From CAXBMB01 sp052078155 (GTDB lineage: Bacteria > Pseudomonadota > Alphaproteobacteria > Kiloniellales > DSM-21159), in NCBI GenBank assembly GCA_052078155.1, contig JBQJBP010000004.1:62001-126000 (forward strand): 64,000 bases of DNA, written 5' to 3'. The translations under genes and the position numbers were made by a program. This document shows, in pieces, positions 53,775-62,865 of this stretch; the first letter of the stretch is position 1, and the number at the start of each line of letters is the position of its first letter. The notes beneath the pieces are model-generated. The model saw only the letters and a list, made by a program, of their open reading frames with translations, made no database searches and was not told the DNA's origin.

Positions 53775-54692
53775 ATGACCGCAGACCGCCTTCCTTCTCT
53801 CAAAGCCCTTCGGGTCTTTGAAGCGGTTGCCCGACACCTGTCCTTCCGGCAGGCCGCCGAGGAGCTGAATGTCACCCATTCAGCCGTCAGCCATCAGGTG
53901 CGCCTTCTGGAGGAACAGATGGAGGTGAATCTGGTGGACAGAGGGGCCCGGCAAATTGCCCTGACGCCCGCAGGCGCGGCGCTGCTGCCTTTCATCAGTG
54001 ACGCGCTGGCCCGTCTGAAAACAGGGGTGCGCACGGCCCGGGCGCTTACCACCGACGACAGTGACCTTACCCTGCACCTCTACATCACTGTGGCCATGCA
54101 CTGGCTGCTGCCCCGCCTGCAGACCTTTCAGCAGAAGAATCCGGAGATCAACGTACGCATCGGCACCTCGCACAAGGGGTGGGATTTTGATCCGTCAGCT
54201 GACCTTGGCCTGCTTTATCTGCGCGAACCGCTGCCGGATCATTTTGTCGAACCGCTCTGCGCGGCCTACCTCTATCCGGTCTGCAGTCCGGACTACTGGG
54301 CCGCCCTGCCGGACGACTTTGGCCCGGGCGACTTGCAGTCCGATCAACTACTGGAGGTTTACACAGCCCCCCAGGACTGGTCCCGCTGGCTGCAGGACAG
54401 TGGTGCAGCGGGCCTGGATTCAGACCCGGCGCGCAAAGGCCGGCAAGGGTTTGACAGCTATCTGCTGGCCCAGGAAGCGGCCCTGGAAGGTCGCGGTTTT
54501 GCTCTGTGCAACGGCCCCTTTGCGGTGGAAACCTTTTATGCCGGACGCCTGATCCGGCCCTTCAAACAGGTGGTCCGTCAAGCACCCGGCTGGTGCCTGG
54601 TGGCCAAAAAGGAAGATGCCGAACGGGTCAAAATTCAGGCCTTCGCCGCCTGGATCCGAGACGAACTGACCCGGGACCCCAACTTCTGGTGA
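53775..54692 (+). CDS. LysR-family regulator, GcvA-like
   Basis: A 305-residue LysR-type regulator with the winged helix SLKALRVFEAVARHLSFRQAAEELNVTHSAVSHQVRLLEEQM (residues 8-48) and a GcvA-type effector domain (LYITVAMHWLLPRLQTFQQKNPEINVRIGTS). It is divergent from the MttB-family gene, its most likely target. It resembles but is not closely identical to the LysR at 43794. Confidence 0.9.
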   Translation: MTADRLPSLKALRVFEAVARHLSFRQAAEELNVTHSAVSHQVRLLEEQMEVNLVDRGARQIALTPAGAALLPFISDALARLKTGVRTARALTTDDSDLTLHLYITVAMHWLLPRLQTFQQKNPEINVRIGTSHKGWDFDPSADLGLLYLREPLPDHFVEPLCAAYLYPVCSPDYWAALPDDFGPGDLQSDQLLEVYTAPQDWSRWLQDSGAAGLDSDPARKGRQGFDSYLLAQEAALEGRGFALCNGPFAVETFYAGRLIRPFKQVVRQAPGWCLVAKKEDAERVKIQAFAAWIRDELTRDPNFW

Positions 54693-54818
54693 GACCCAAC
54701 CACTGCCAAAGCCTCGAGCTTTGAAGGCTGGCTGTCACGCCACGATGCAGATACCCCGCAGCAGGCAGCCTCTTGCCAGCTGTCCAACCCATCCACCACC
54801 CAAAAACTGGAAGCCCCC

Positions 54819-55151
54819 ATGTTCCACATGCTCTCCTCCTTCAATCTGCCCGATGTTCGGGATCTGGCACAGTTTCAGAAAGACTACGCAGACTTTGTCG
54901 CGGCCATGAAAGCTCTGGATCTAGTGGAAAGCTCGGGCCCATTGGGGCAACGCCAGTCGGACACACCCATGGATACGGACGATGCGAATCCCTTGCAGTA
55001 TTTCTCCGTCATGACCTTCCGGGACCGGGCCCAGGTGGATGCAGCCTATGCCTTTCTTATGGAGCACCGTGGTCCGGGGGACGAGGCCCACAACCGGGTC
55101 ATCGCCGCGGTGAAGGATCCGCTCTTTCTCTGCTGGCAAGACCTTGCCTGA
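54819..55151 (+). CDS. Small conserved protein, possibly DUF6614
   Basis: A 110-residue protein: MFHMLSSFNLPDVRDLAQFQKDYADFVAAMKALDLVESSGPLG, then RQSDTPMDTDDANPLQYFSVMTFRDRAQVDAAYAFLMEH. The alternation of strands and helices suggests a single ferredoxin-like (Dabb/antibiotic-monooxygenase-like) fold. From memory this matches a family of unknown function often found beside dimethylglycine- and betaine-type genes (DUF6614); I am not certain of the number. It follows the LysR gene on the same strand by 126 bp. Confidence 0.7.
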   Translation: MFHMLSSFNLPDVRDLAQFQKDYADFVAAMKALDLVESSGPLGQRQSDTPMDTDDANPLQYFSVMTFRDRAQVDAAYAFLMEHRGPGDEAHNRVIAAVKDPLFLCWQDLA

Positions 55152-55178
55152 AGGATTGCAGAATGGCTCCGGACACTC

Positions 55179-56213
55179 CTACCGGAGAGCCTGAGATGGC
55201 AGGGCAAAACGCTTTTCATAGTCGCCGACGGTTGTACCCAGATGGCGCTTGAAGGCCCGTTGCATGCGCTGAAACTCGCCGAAGCCGCAGAAGTCGATCA
55301 CCTCTGCAGCGGGCATCCCGGCGCTGATGGCTTCTCCCGCCTGCTTTACACGGATCTGCTCCAGAAACCGCACAGGTGACTGCCCCAGTTCGCGTACAAA
55401 GCGACGGGACAGAGTGCGGGGTGTCATGCCGGAAAAATCGGCCATCCGTTCCAGATCCCAGGGCAGGCCCGGCTGCTGCACCAGCTTGTCCAGCAACTGA
55501 CTGAGAGACCCTTTGGCCGCAAACTGCAGCTCCAGCAGGTTGGTGAACTGAGCCTGCCCGCCGGAGCGATGCAGATACACCACCAGTTCCCGCGCCACCG
55601 CCAGAGCCTCCTGCGCCCCGCATTCCTGTTTGATCAGCGCCAGGGCCAGATCGATGCCGGAGGTGACCCCGGCAGAGGTGCAAACCTGGTCATCTAGGAC
55701 ATAGAGCTGCTCAATCTGCCAATCCACCTCCGGATATCGCAGAACCGCCTCCTCCTGCCGTGACCAGTGGGTCGTGGCCTTGCGCCCATTGAGCAGTCCG
55801 GCCTCCGCCAACAGGAGTGCCCCGGAGCAGATGGAGATCACCCGCCCCTCTTCGCGCCCTTCCAGCCAAGAACTTATCAGCTGAGAACTGCTCAGGTTTT
55901 CCCGCAGGGCATTCACCCCTTTGCCCCCGGGCACCAGAAGCGTGTCAGACGGACTGTCCAGTGTCGCCCGGCCCTCCGGCAGCAATCTGAGGCCGGAACA
56001 GCTGGTAACCGGCTGACCATCCAACGAGACAAAACGGATGTCGTAGGCGTCTCGGTTTTTGCGGGTGGCATTGGTGAAAGCCTGCAGCGGGCCTGCCACA
56101 TCCAGAATGTTAACGCCATCAAACAACAGCAGATCGATACGCCGTGGCGCAGCCGCACAAGCCCCCCCTTCTTCAGAAAGAGGTGCCGTCGAGGTGAATT
56201 CGTTTTTGTCCAT
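55179..56213 (-). CDS. GlxA/CdhR-type AraC-family regulator with DJ-1/PfpI domain
   Basis: A 344-residue protein from the ATG at 56213; a longer start would overlap the divergent MFS gene. Residues 20-195 form a DJ-1/PfpI-like domain (RIDLLLFDGVNILDVAGPLQAFTNA, with ISICSGALLLAEAGLLNGRKATTHW containing the nucleophile-elbow cysteine). Residues 235-335 are an AraC double helix-turn-helix (LERMADFSGMTPRTLSRRFVRELGQSPVRFLEQIRVKQA and VIDFCGFGEFQRMQRAFKRHLG). The architecture is shared with GbdR and CdhR, which sense betaine and carnitine, so a role in quaternary-amine control is plausible. It diverges from an MFS gene over 50 bp. Confidence 0.87.
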   Translation of the reverse strand: MDKNEFTSTAPLSEEGGACAAAPRRIDLLLFDGVNILDVAGPLQAFTNATRKNRDAYDIRFVSLDGQPVTSCSGLRLLPEGRATLDSPSDTLLVPGGKGVNALRENLSSSQLISSWLEGREEGRVISICSGALLLAEAGLLNGRKATTHWSRQEEAVLRYPEVDWQIEQLYVLDDQVCTSAGVTSGIDLALALIKQECGAQEALAVARELVVYLHRSGGQAQFTNLLELQFAAKGSLSQLLDKLVQQPGLPWDLERMADFSGMTPRTLSRRFVRELGQSPVRFLEQIRVKQAGEAISAGMPAAEVIDFCGFGEFQRMQRAFKRHLGTTVGDYEKRFALPSQALR

Positions 56214-56263
56214 AATTGATGATATTATGACATTTAAGACAAAACAGAAAGCGTTAGGATGAT

Positions 56264-57469
56264 GTGGCACTCAAGAAAAAGGACGCTGCCTTGCTGACCC
56301 GTAACTTTGCTCTGATCCTCCTGTCCAACATCATACTGGGCGCCCCCATGCCCATGCTGATCATTCTGGGGGGATTGGCCGGGGCTTATCTTTCCCCGCT
56401 GGCCGTCGCCGCCACGCTGCCGCCGTCGGTACAGATGCTCGCGGGCGTTTTGATTGCGGCCCCTCTGTCCCTCCTGATGGGACGCATCGGCCGGAAGAAG
56501 GGATTTTTGATTGCGGCGGCCTTCTTGATCCTGGGCGGGCTGATCGGGACCTATGCACTGGTGATCGACTCCTTCCTGCTGCTCTGTTTCAGCCATTTCC
56601 TTTTGGGCGGCGCGCTTGTCGGGGTGAACTTCTTCCGCTTTGCAGCAGCTGAATCCGTGGGCGAAGCCTGGAAGGCAAAGGCCATTTCCTACACTCTGGC
56701 TTCAGGGCTGGTTGCCGCCCTGATTGGCCCGGAGGTCTTTTCCTTCAGTAAGGATTTTCTGGCGCCCATTTCCTTTGCCGGGGCTTATCTGGCTGTAGCG
56801 GTTTTGGGGACAATCGGGCTGGTGCCGGTGCTGGCTCTGGGCAAAATGGCCGCCGTGACGGCACCGCAGCAGGGCAAGGGGGACAGAGCGGCCCTCTTTC
56901 GCCGTCCCAGGGTTATCTTTGCCATGTCCGGGGGCGCCATCTCCCAGGGCATCATGGTTTTGCTGATGACCCCCACCGCGCTTGCCATGGTGGGCTGCGG
57001 CTTCAGCGATGATCAAGCCGCGGATGTCATCAAATGGCATGTGATTGCCATGTTCGCGCCGGGCTTTTTCACCGGCAGTCTGATTCAGAAATTTGGGGCA
57101 ACCCGAATCCTGGCCAGCGGCATGGTCCTGCTGGCCGCTTCAGCAGCTGTGGCCATCGCCGGGTTGGATCTGACCAACTTCTACGGCTCTCTGATCCTGC
57201 TGGGGGTGGGCTGGAACTTTGGCTTCATTGGCAGCACTGCGCTGTTACAGGCCGCATTGAGCGCGGAAGAACGGCCCCTGGTGCAGGGAGCCAATGACAG
57301 CATCATTGCTGTATCCTCCGCCATTGCCTCGCTCTTTTCCGGCGCCCTTTATGTGGGCATCGGCTGGACGGCCATAGCCCTGGCGGTTCTGCCGATCCTG
57401 GCTCTGGCACTGGTCATCTATCTGGCCAGTGCCCGCCGACTGGCTGCGGCAGACGCACCCGCGCGCTGA
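56264..57469 (+). CDS. MFS transporter
   Basis: A 401-residue major facilitator with about twelve spans in two halves. The A-like loop motif is LLMGRIGRKKGFLIAAAFLILGG (residues 66-88). The start is GTG preceded by AGGATGAT. The distal half reads LALGKMAAVTAP ... GAISQGIMVLLMTPTALAMVGCGFSDDQAADVIKWHVIAMFAPGFFTG. Substrate unknown; the divergent GlxA-type regulator 50 bp away probably controls it. Confidence 0.88.
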   Translation: MALKKKDAALLTRNFALILLSNIILGAPMPMLIILGGLAGAYLSPLAVAATLPPSVQMLAGVLIAAPLSLLMGRIGRKKGFLIAAAFLILGGLIGTYALVIDSFLLLCFSHFLLGGALVGVNFFRFAAAESVGEAWKAKAISYTLASGLVAALIGPEVFSFSKDFLAPISFAGAYLAVAVLGTIGLVPVLALGKMAAVTAPQQGKGDRAALFRRPRVIFAMSGGAISQGIMVLLMTPTALAMVGCGFSDDQAADVIKWHVIAMFAPGFFTGSLIQKFGATRILASGMVLLAASAAVAIAGLDLTNFYGSLILLGVGWNFGFIGSTALLQAALSAEERPLVQGANDSIIAVSSAIASLFSGALYVGIGWTAIALAVLPILALALVIYLASARRLAAADAPAR

Positions 57470-57496
57470 CCCTGCCTGAAAAAAAGATGCTGCCGC

Positions 57497-58390
57497 CTAC
57501 TCCCGTGCCATCACCGCCAGACCCTCGGCATGGGAGAGGCTGCAACTGGGAATGTCGTAACTCATCAGGTCTTCCCCGATGGCAAAGGGGCCTTTGAAAT
57601 CGGCTGACACATCAGCGGCCACCGCCTGGCGGTCAAAGTCCACGGGGACGAAGTGGTTGAGCAGCAGAAACTTGACCTCAGCTTCCCGGGCCACCTGCCC
57701 GACTTCGTCACTGACCGTGTGATAGGCGGCCATGGCGGCCAGGGTCTCTGCCGAACGGACCCCTTCGATTACGGGCAGTTCCCGGTGGACGAAACACTCA
57801 TGGACCAGAATGTCCGCCCCTTTGGAAGCCTCGATCAGCGCCTTGCAATAGCGGGTATCTCCGGAAAAGGCTGCTTTCTGCTGAACGCCGTCTTCTTCAG
57901 CCTCAAAGACAAAGCCGAAAGCGCTTTTGACCGGCGCATGCTCCACGGTGACCGCGGAGATGCGCAGGCCGTCCAGATCCAGAAAAGGTCCGTCGCTTTC
58001 GATTTCCGTGATCTCCAGATCCAGGGCCGCGACGGAGGGGCGCTGTTCATGGGCGATCCTCATCTCCCGTTCTTCTTTCCAGAGCGCCATCAGGCCCGTC
58101 AGGTACTTGCGGGTGCCTTTGGGACCGAAGAAGCGTTGGGGCCGGTCCCGCCCCTGATGCCAAGCAGTCTGGATCAACTGATACAAATCGATGATGTGGT
58201 CGCTGTGCAAATGGGTCAGCAGCACCGCATCAATCGCCGCCGAAGAGGACCCTGCCCCCAGCAACCGCTGAGTCACGCCAGAGCCACAATCCACCAGAAC
58301 GGATTTGCCGTTATGCTCCAGAAGATTGGCTGGGCCCATGCGTTTGGTGGAACATTGCGGGCAGCCGGTGCCCAGAAGGGTAACTTTCAT
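57497..58390 (-). CDS. MBL-fold metallo-hydrolase, RNase Z/arylsulfatase-like
   Basis: A 297-residue metallo-beta-lactamase-fold protein. The N-terminal VTLLGTGCPQCSTKRMGPANLLEHNGKSVLVDCGSG is followed by the metal motif LTHLHSDHIIDLYQL (H-x-H-x-D-H). SGDTRYCKALIEASKGADILVHECF supplies the aspartate bridging ligand, and LLLNHFVP the last histidine. The arrangement resembles tRNase Z-like and arylsulfatase-like hydrolases without the flexible arm. The substrate is not determinable. It is monocistronic and convergent with the MFS gene. Confidence 0.85.
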   Translation of the reverse strand: MKVTLLGTGCPQCSTKRMGPANLLEHNGKSVLVDCGSGVTQRLLGAGSSSAAIDAVLLTHLHSDHIIDLYQLIQTAWHQGRDRPQRFFGPKGTRKYLTGLMALWKEEREMRIAHEQRPSVAALDLEITEIESDGPFLDLDGLRISAVTVEHAPVKSAFGFVFEAEEDGVQQKAAFSGDTRYCKALIEASKGADILVHECFVHRELPVIEGVRSAETLAAMAAYHTVSDEVGQVAREAEVKFLLLNHFVPVDFDRQAVAADVSADFKGPFAIGEDLMSYDIPSCSLSHAEGLAVMARE

Positions 58391-58535
58391 TGCGGGGGCT
58401 TTCAGTTCAGGAAGGACAGGAGCGCGGGGTGTTGGGACTCGGGTATGTTTGGACCCGGGAATCCCCTCACCACGACCAAAAGCTAGCCCCCTGCCATAAG
58501 CCAGGGCAAGCCATCATCGCAACCGGAGCTGCCGA

Positions 58536-60125
58536 TCAGACCAGGTCTTCCAACCTGGCAACATTTCCAATGTCTTCCTGCCAGCAAATGGCCAGCAGCT
58601 TCGGCGCTTTCAGGGAAACACCGGCTTTGCGCCGAGGCGCGGGGTGCAGAGCTTCATAAGACACCTGCAGGACGAGAGCGGCGGCCACGGACCGCACCGG
58701 TCCAAACTTCTCCCGCTGATTCTCCTTCACCCAGGCAGCAAGAGCTTTGTCTTCGCTGATCGACAGATCAGCATCCACCTTTCCCAAGGGCACCAGTTCC
58801 TCGCCGTCCGCTCCCTGACGCCAGACACCAAAAGTGCAGCTGCCGATGCTGGCGCTGCTGCGCCCCGCGGGCCGCTCCACATAAAGCAGAACGGTGTTCA
58901 GGTGGGTGGCGGCCGGTTGCCAGCTGTACCAGGGGGCCTGCTGTTCTGTGTGCCGATAAGCCGCGTTCCTGTCTTTGAGGACCAGACCGTCACAGCCGTT
59001 GCTGGCGGATTTCTGGCGCAGAGCCAGCAACTCTTCCTTAGTGGTCACAGGCAAAAGAGGTGAGAGGTCAAGTGCTGCGGGTTTGTGGCGCTGCAGACAG
59101 GCCTCCAGCCGGGCCCGGCGGACCTGTAAAGGCAAAGGTCGCAGGTCTTCACCTGCCTCAAACAACAGATCAAAAACCCGCACAAAGGCAGGAGCTCGGG
59201 CCAGGAGCGCTTTATCCAGCCGTTTGCGGTTGAGGCGTTTCTGAAGGAGGTCGTGCGGCCCAACCTGCCAGGGCTGATCCGCCGATGCCGGGCTCTCCGC
59301 CACCAGAAGTTCTCCATCAAACACCGCCTCACAGGCAAGATCACTCAGCACATCCGGGAAGAGGCTGGTTATGTCCTCTGCCTGACTTGTAAAGAGCCGC
59401 GCCGGGCTCTGGCCATTGGCCCGCAGCTGGACCCGCAAACCATTCCATTTCCACTCCACCTGCTGTTCACTGAGCGGAAGGCCTTCCAGCGTTGCCTCAG
59501 ACAAAGGACTGGCTGCCAGCAGGGGATAGAACACCCGATTTTGGTCATAAGAGGGGCGCGGTTCCTGCCCCTCCAGCCAGATCATCAAGGCCTCATAAGG
59601 TGGGTTCTGGCTGTGCCAGATTTCCTCGATTGCTGACAGGGACTGCCCGCTCCAGTGAGCCAGGGCCTGTCGGACCTCTCGCGGGGTCACACAGAACTTC
59701 AGGTCACCGCTGACCAGCTTCAACAGGGTCCAGCGTCCCGAGGCCTCCAGCGCATCCAGCCAGTCAGGCAGCGCCTCCAGCAGGCCCGCCTTTGTCAGAC
59801 CCAGGCACCCCTCTGCCAGCTCTTCCAGATCAGGTTGCCGATTGGCTCCCGGTTTTTCGGGCCAGAGCAGGGCCACGCTATCCGTCAAATCTCCCACATG
59901 GTCCAGTGACAGCGCCATCAGGTGCGGATCCACCCTGTCCGCCAGCAAAGTCCGCAGCTGGGCCGGGGAGAATTTCTTCAGGCTGACGCCACCGGTCAAA
60001 AGAGCAACCGCCCAGCCACGGTCCCTGGCAGAGACCCGGCCGAAATAGTCGGTCAGCAGGGCCTGCCGGATGTCGGGGCGCGGGGCGGTCTGCAGCTGCT
60101 CCAGAAGACGGGCAAACAACCTCAT
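58536..60125 (-). CDS. ATP-dependent DNA ligase of the Lhr/Exo-associated type, with degenerate motifs
   Basis: A 529-residue protein matching the family along its whole length. The nucleotidyl lysine K226 is kept in EWKWNGLRVQ, but the motif I aspartate is N228. Motif III FDGELLVAE (269-277) and motif IV DGLVLKD (379-385) are normal. Motif V, normally with two lysines (W-x-K-W-K), reads WYSWQP (399-404). The motif VI region, normally arginine-rich near the C-terminus, reads KAPKLLAICWQ (506-516). The OB fold (GPVRSVAAALVLQVSYEALHPAPRRKAGVSLKAP) is otherwise recognisable. The frame is intact, so it is not a plain pseudogene. It is co-translated with the exonuclease gene (4-base overlap). It may be an inactive or altered ligase with a structural role. 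Confidence 0.85.
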   Translation of the reverse strand: MRLFARLLEQLQTAPRPDIRQALLTDYFGRVSARDRGWAVALLTGGVSLKKFSPAQLRTLLADRVDPHLMALSLDHVGDLTDSVALLWPEKPGANRQPDLEELAEGCLGLTKAGLLEALPDWLDALEASGRWTLLKLVSGDLKFCVTPREVRQALAHWSGQSLSAIEEIWHSQNPPYEALMIWLEGQEPRPSYDQNRVFYPLLAASPLSEATLEGLPLSEQQVEWKWNGLRVQLRANGQSPARLFTSQAEDITSLFPDVLSDLACEAVFDGELLVAESPASADQPWQVGPHDLLQKRLNRKRLDKALLARAPAFVRVFDLLFEAGEDLRPLPLQVRRARLEACLQRHKPAALDLSPLLPVTTKEELLALRQKSASNGCDGLVLKDRNAAYRHTEQQAPWYSWQPAATHLNTVLLYVERPAGRSSASIGSCTFGVWRQGADGEELVPLGKVDADLSISEDKALAAWVKENQREKFGPVRSVAAALVLQVSYEALHPAPRRKAGVSLKAPKLLAICWQEDIGNVARLEDLV

Positions 60126-61165
60126 GGGGCAGTAGACCCGGCAAAAAGGTCGGGATTGTCCATATCCGGGGCCCCGGTGATCTCGGACAGCGCCCGCGCC
60201 CGCAGCCCAAAGGTTCGCGCCTGCCTGACCAGTGCATCCTCCTTGCCGTGGGTTACCCAGATCTCGGGCGCTTCAACGTCCAGAAAAGTCTGAGTCAGTT
60301 CATCCCAGTCGGCATGGTCTGACAGGATGAGGGGCAGTTCCACCCCCTGGCTCATGGCCCGTTGGCGCAAACGCATCCAGCCGGACGCAAAGATCACCAC
60401 CGGGTCGCTGAGATTCTCCACCCAGCCGTCGCCTTTGCCCCCGGGTGGCGCAATGACCACAGCCCCACAGAGCTCGACTTGCCCGGCCCCTTCCAAAGGC
60501 CGCAGATCTCCAAGACGGACTCCATGTGTCTCATAGAGCGCACAGATCCCGGCCACGGATTTATGGATGTAGACCGGGGCGTCGTAGCCCGCCTGGCGCA
60601 GCAAGGCGATAAAACGCTGTGCCTTGCCCAGAGAATAAGCCCCGACAAGATGACTGCGCGTGGGAAAGAGCTGCAAAGACGCCAGCAACTTGGCCATTTC
60701 ATCCTGAGGGGCGGGATGGCGGTAAACCGGCAGGCCAAAGGTGGCTTCCGTGATAAAGACATCACAGGCCACTGGTTCAAAAGCCTGGGCTGTTGGATCG
60801 TTGCGGCGTTTGTAATCCCCGGCGGCGATCACCCGGCAGCCCTGATATTCCATGACCACCTGGGCCGACCCCAGGACATGCCCGGCAGGGGCCAGCCAGA
60901 CGGTCACGCCATTGAGGGTAATGCGCTGACCGTAGGACAAAGACTGCAAATTGTTCCCGGCTCTGGCGCCATACCGCACCTTCATCATATCCAGTGTGGG
61001 GGCGCAGGACAGCACCGCCTGATGACCGGGACGGGCGTGGTCGGCATGTCCGTGGGTTATGACCGCACGTTCGACTGTGGCCGTTGGATCCACATAAAAA
61101 TCACCGGGTATACAGTAAAGACCGCGCTTTGTTGCCGCCAACCAGCTTTCAGGATTTGCTTTCAT
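60122..61165 (-). CDS. Ligase-associated DNA exonuclease (beta-CASP/SNM1 type)
   Basis: A 347-residue metallo-beta-lactamase/beta-CASP nuclease with metal motif H38-x-H40-x-D42-H43 (ITHGHADHARPGH). TLDMMKVRYGARAGNNLQSLSYGQRITLNGVTVWLAPAGHVLGSAQVVMEYQGCRVIAAGDYKRRNDPT is diagnostic of the exonuclease encoded beside bacterial ATP-dependent ligase and Lhr-like helicase genes. LILSDHADWDELTQTFLDVEAPEIWVTHG supplies the distal ligands. It overlaps the ligase gene by four bases. It likely processes 3' ends in a DNA-damage response, by family inference. Confidence 0.9.
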   Translation of the reverse strand: MKANPESWLAATKRGLYCIPGDFYVDPTATVERAVITHGHADHARPGHQAVLSCAPTLDMMKVRYGARAGNNLQSLSYGQRITLNGVTVWLAPAGHVLGSAQVVMEYQGCRVIAAGDYKRRNDPTAQAFEPVACDVFITEATFGLPVYRHPAPQDEMAKLLASLQLFPTRSHLVGAYSLGKAQRFIALLRQAGYDAPVYIHKSVAGICALYETHGVRLGDLRPLEGAGQVELCGAVVIAPPGGKGDGWVENLSDPVVIFASGWMRLRQRAMSQGVELPLILSDHADWDELTQTFLDVEAPEIWVTHGKEDALVRQARTFGLRARALSEITGAPDMDNPDLFAGSTAP

Positions 61166-61246
61166 GCCTTACTATGGCGCAAAGCTCTGGTCGAAACAGC
61201 ATTTCTCCGTTGCACAAGGCCGTCATTCCTGAAAGTCTCCTGACCA

Positions 61247-61690
61247 ATGACCAGAAATCTAGAACTCCACGCAGACCTCAAACGCGATGGCTATGAAGTT
61301 CTCATGCTGCGGCTTTCCAAGCTGCTGCTGATGAACGACGCCAACTATCCCTGGCTGATTCTGGTGCCACAGCGGCCCAACAAGCGGGACTTCCACGATC
61401 TGGACCCTCTGGACCAGTATCGGGTCTGCGATGAAATCACCATGTGCTCTGAGGCGCTGCAGCGCCTCTATTCCCCCTACAAGGTGAACGTGGCATCGCT
61501 GGGCAACATGACCCCGCAGCTGCATATTCATGTGGTGGCCCGTTTTCAGGATGACCCGGCCTGGCCAGGACCGATCTGGGGCAAGGTTCCTCCCAAGTTC
61601 TATGAAGTCGAGGCGCTGGATCAGCGTCTGGAAGAACTGCGCAGTGAGCTGTCTCACCAGTTGAAAATCCGCCAAAGCCACACAGCTTAA
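61247..61690 (+). CDS. HIT-family protein
   Basis: A 147-residue histidine-triad-superfamily protein. LILVPQRPNKRDFHDLDPLDQYRVCDEITMCSEALQRLY and LGNMTPQLHIHVVARFQDDPAWPGPIWG match the FHIT/galT-like subgroup. The triad reads H-I-H-V-V, so the third histidine of canonical HphiHphiH is replaced by valine. It would hydrolyse a nucleotide phosphoramide or adenylate if active. It lies between the divergent exonuclease gene and PsuG. Confidence 0.85.
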   Translation: MTRNLELHADLKRDGYEVLMLRLSKLLLMNDANYPWLILVPQRPNKRDFHDLDPLDQYRVCDEITMCSEALQRLYSPYKVNVASLGNMTPQLHIHVVARFQDDPAWPGPIWGKVPPKFYEVEALDQRLEELRSELSHQLKIRQSHTA

Positions 61691-61813
61691 AGAGCAGGAC
61701 TGCCGAGGGCCCGCCCTTGGCAATCCCTTTCAGTTACGGGTACGCACCAGCCTTCAGACGCGCGTTCAGGCTGGTGTCGGCCCGCCCCACCCCCGTTTGT
61801 CTGAGATGAAGCC

Positions 61814-62749
61814 ATGACCCCGCAAGCTGACAATCCCTATCTCATCATCAGCGCAGAAGTCCGGCAGGCGCTGGCTGACCAGCAAGCCGTCGTTGCCCTG
61901 GAATCCACCGTCATTTCCCACGGCCTGCCCTATCCGCAGAACCGGGAGACAGCTCTGCAGCTGGAAGGCATCATCCGGGAGCAAGGCGCAGTACCTGCGA
62001 CCATCGCCCTTCTGGACGGCAAAATCTTTGTCGGTCTGAACGACGCCCAGATTGAACGTCTGGCCGAGCCGGAAAGCGAAGTTGCCAAGGTCAGTCGCCG
62101 GGACATGGCAGCGGTTCTGACTTCCGGTGACCTGGGTGCCACCACCGTGGCCGGAACCATGATGGCCGCCCACATGGCAGGCATCGAGCTGTTCGCCACC
62201 GGGGGCATCGGCGGCGTGCACCGCCAGGGGGAAAGCAGTCTCGACATCTCTGCAGACCTGCAGGAACTGGCCCGCACCCCCGTCTCTGTGGTCTCCAGCG
62301 GCGCCAAGTCCATCCTCGACCTGCCGCGCACTCTGGAAGTTCTCGAAACTCTGGGCGTGCCGGTGGTGGGCTATGAAACCCTCGAACTGCCCGCCTTTTT
62401 CACCCCCAGCAGCGGCCTGGATCTGGCCATGGGGGTCGCCAACGCAGGTCAGGCCGCAAGCCTGATCAATGCGCAACGGGGTCTGGGGCTGGAGGGCGGC
62501 ATTCTCTTTACCAATCCAGTGCCTGACGAGGCGGCCCTGGAAGAGGCACAGGTCACAGCCTGGATCGAAGATGCCCTGGCCAGCGCCGATGAAGACGGCA
62601 TCACCGGGAAAGATGTCACCCCTTACCTGCTGTCTTACCTGCACAGCCACAGCCAGGGGGCCACTCTGGCCGCCAACCGGGCGCTGTTGCTGGACAATGC
62701 CCGGGTGGCTGCCGGGATTGCCGTGGCACTGGCCGAAAGTCGCCGCTGA
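61814..62749 (+). CDS. psuG: Pseudouridine-5'-phosphate glycosidase
   Basis: A 311-residue enzyme cleaving the C-glycosidic bond of pseudouridine 5'-phosphate to uracil and ribose 5-phosphate. VALESTVISHGLPYPQN at the front, KVSRRDMAAVLTSGDLGATTVAGTMMAAHMAGIELFATGGIGGVHRQGE in the middle, and SSGAKSILDLPRTLEVLETLGVPVVGYETLELPAFFTPSSGL are the family hallmarks. Length equals E. coli PsuG (312). The usual kinase partner PsuK is not in the window; the HIT gene upstream is not a kinase. Confidence 0.94.
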   Translation: MTPQADNPYLIISAEVRQALADQQAVVALESTVISHGLPYPQNRETALQLEGIIREQGAVPATIALLDGKIFVGLNDAQIERLAEPESEVAKVSRRDMAAVLTSGDLGATTVAGTMMAAHMAGIELFATGGIGGVHRQGESSLDISADLQELARTPVSVVSSGAKSILDLPRTLEVLETLGVPVVGYETLELPAFFTPSSGLDLAMGVANAGQAASLINAQRGLGLEGGILFTNPVPDEAALEEAQVTAWIEDALASADEDGITGKDVTPYLLSYLHSHSQGATLAANRALLLDNARVAAGIAVALAESRR

Positions 62750-62865
62750 GCCCTGCAACTCAAAGTAAAACTGGCAGCAGAGCGTCAGGACAGGCAGGCA
62801 AAAGACCCGCCTTGCGAAAGTGCTTTGCTGACAGAAACGGCAAAAGGCCTAAACTTGCCGCTGTC

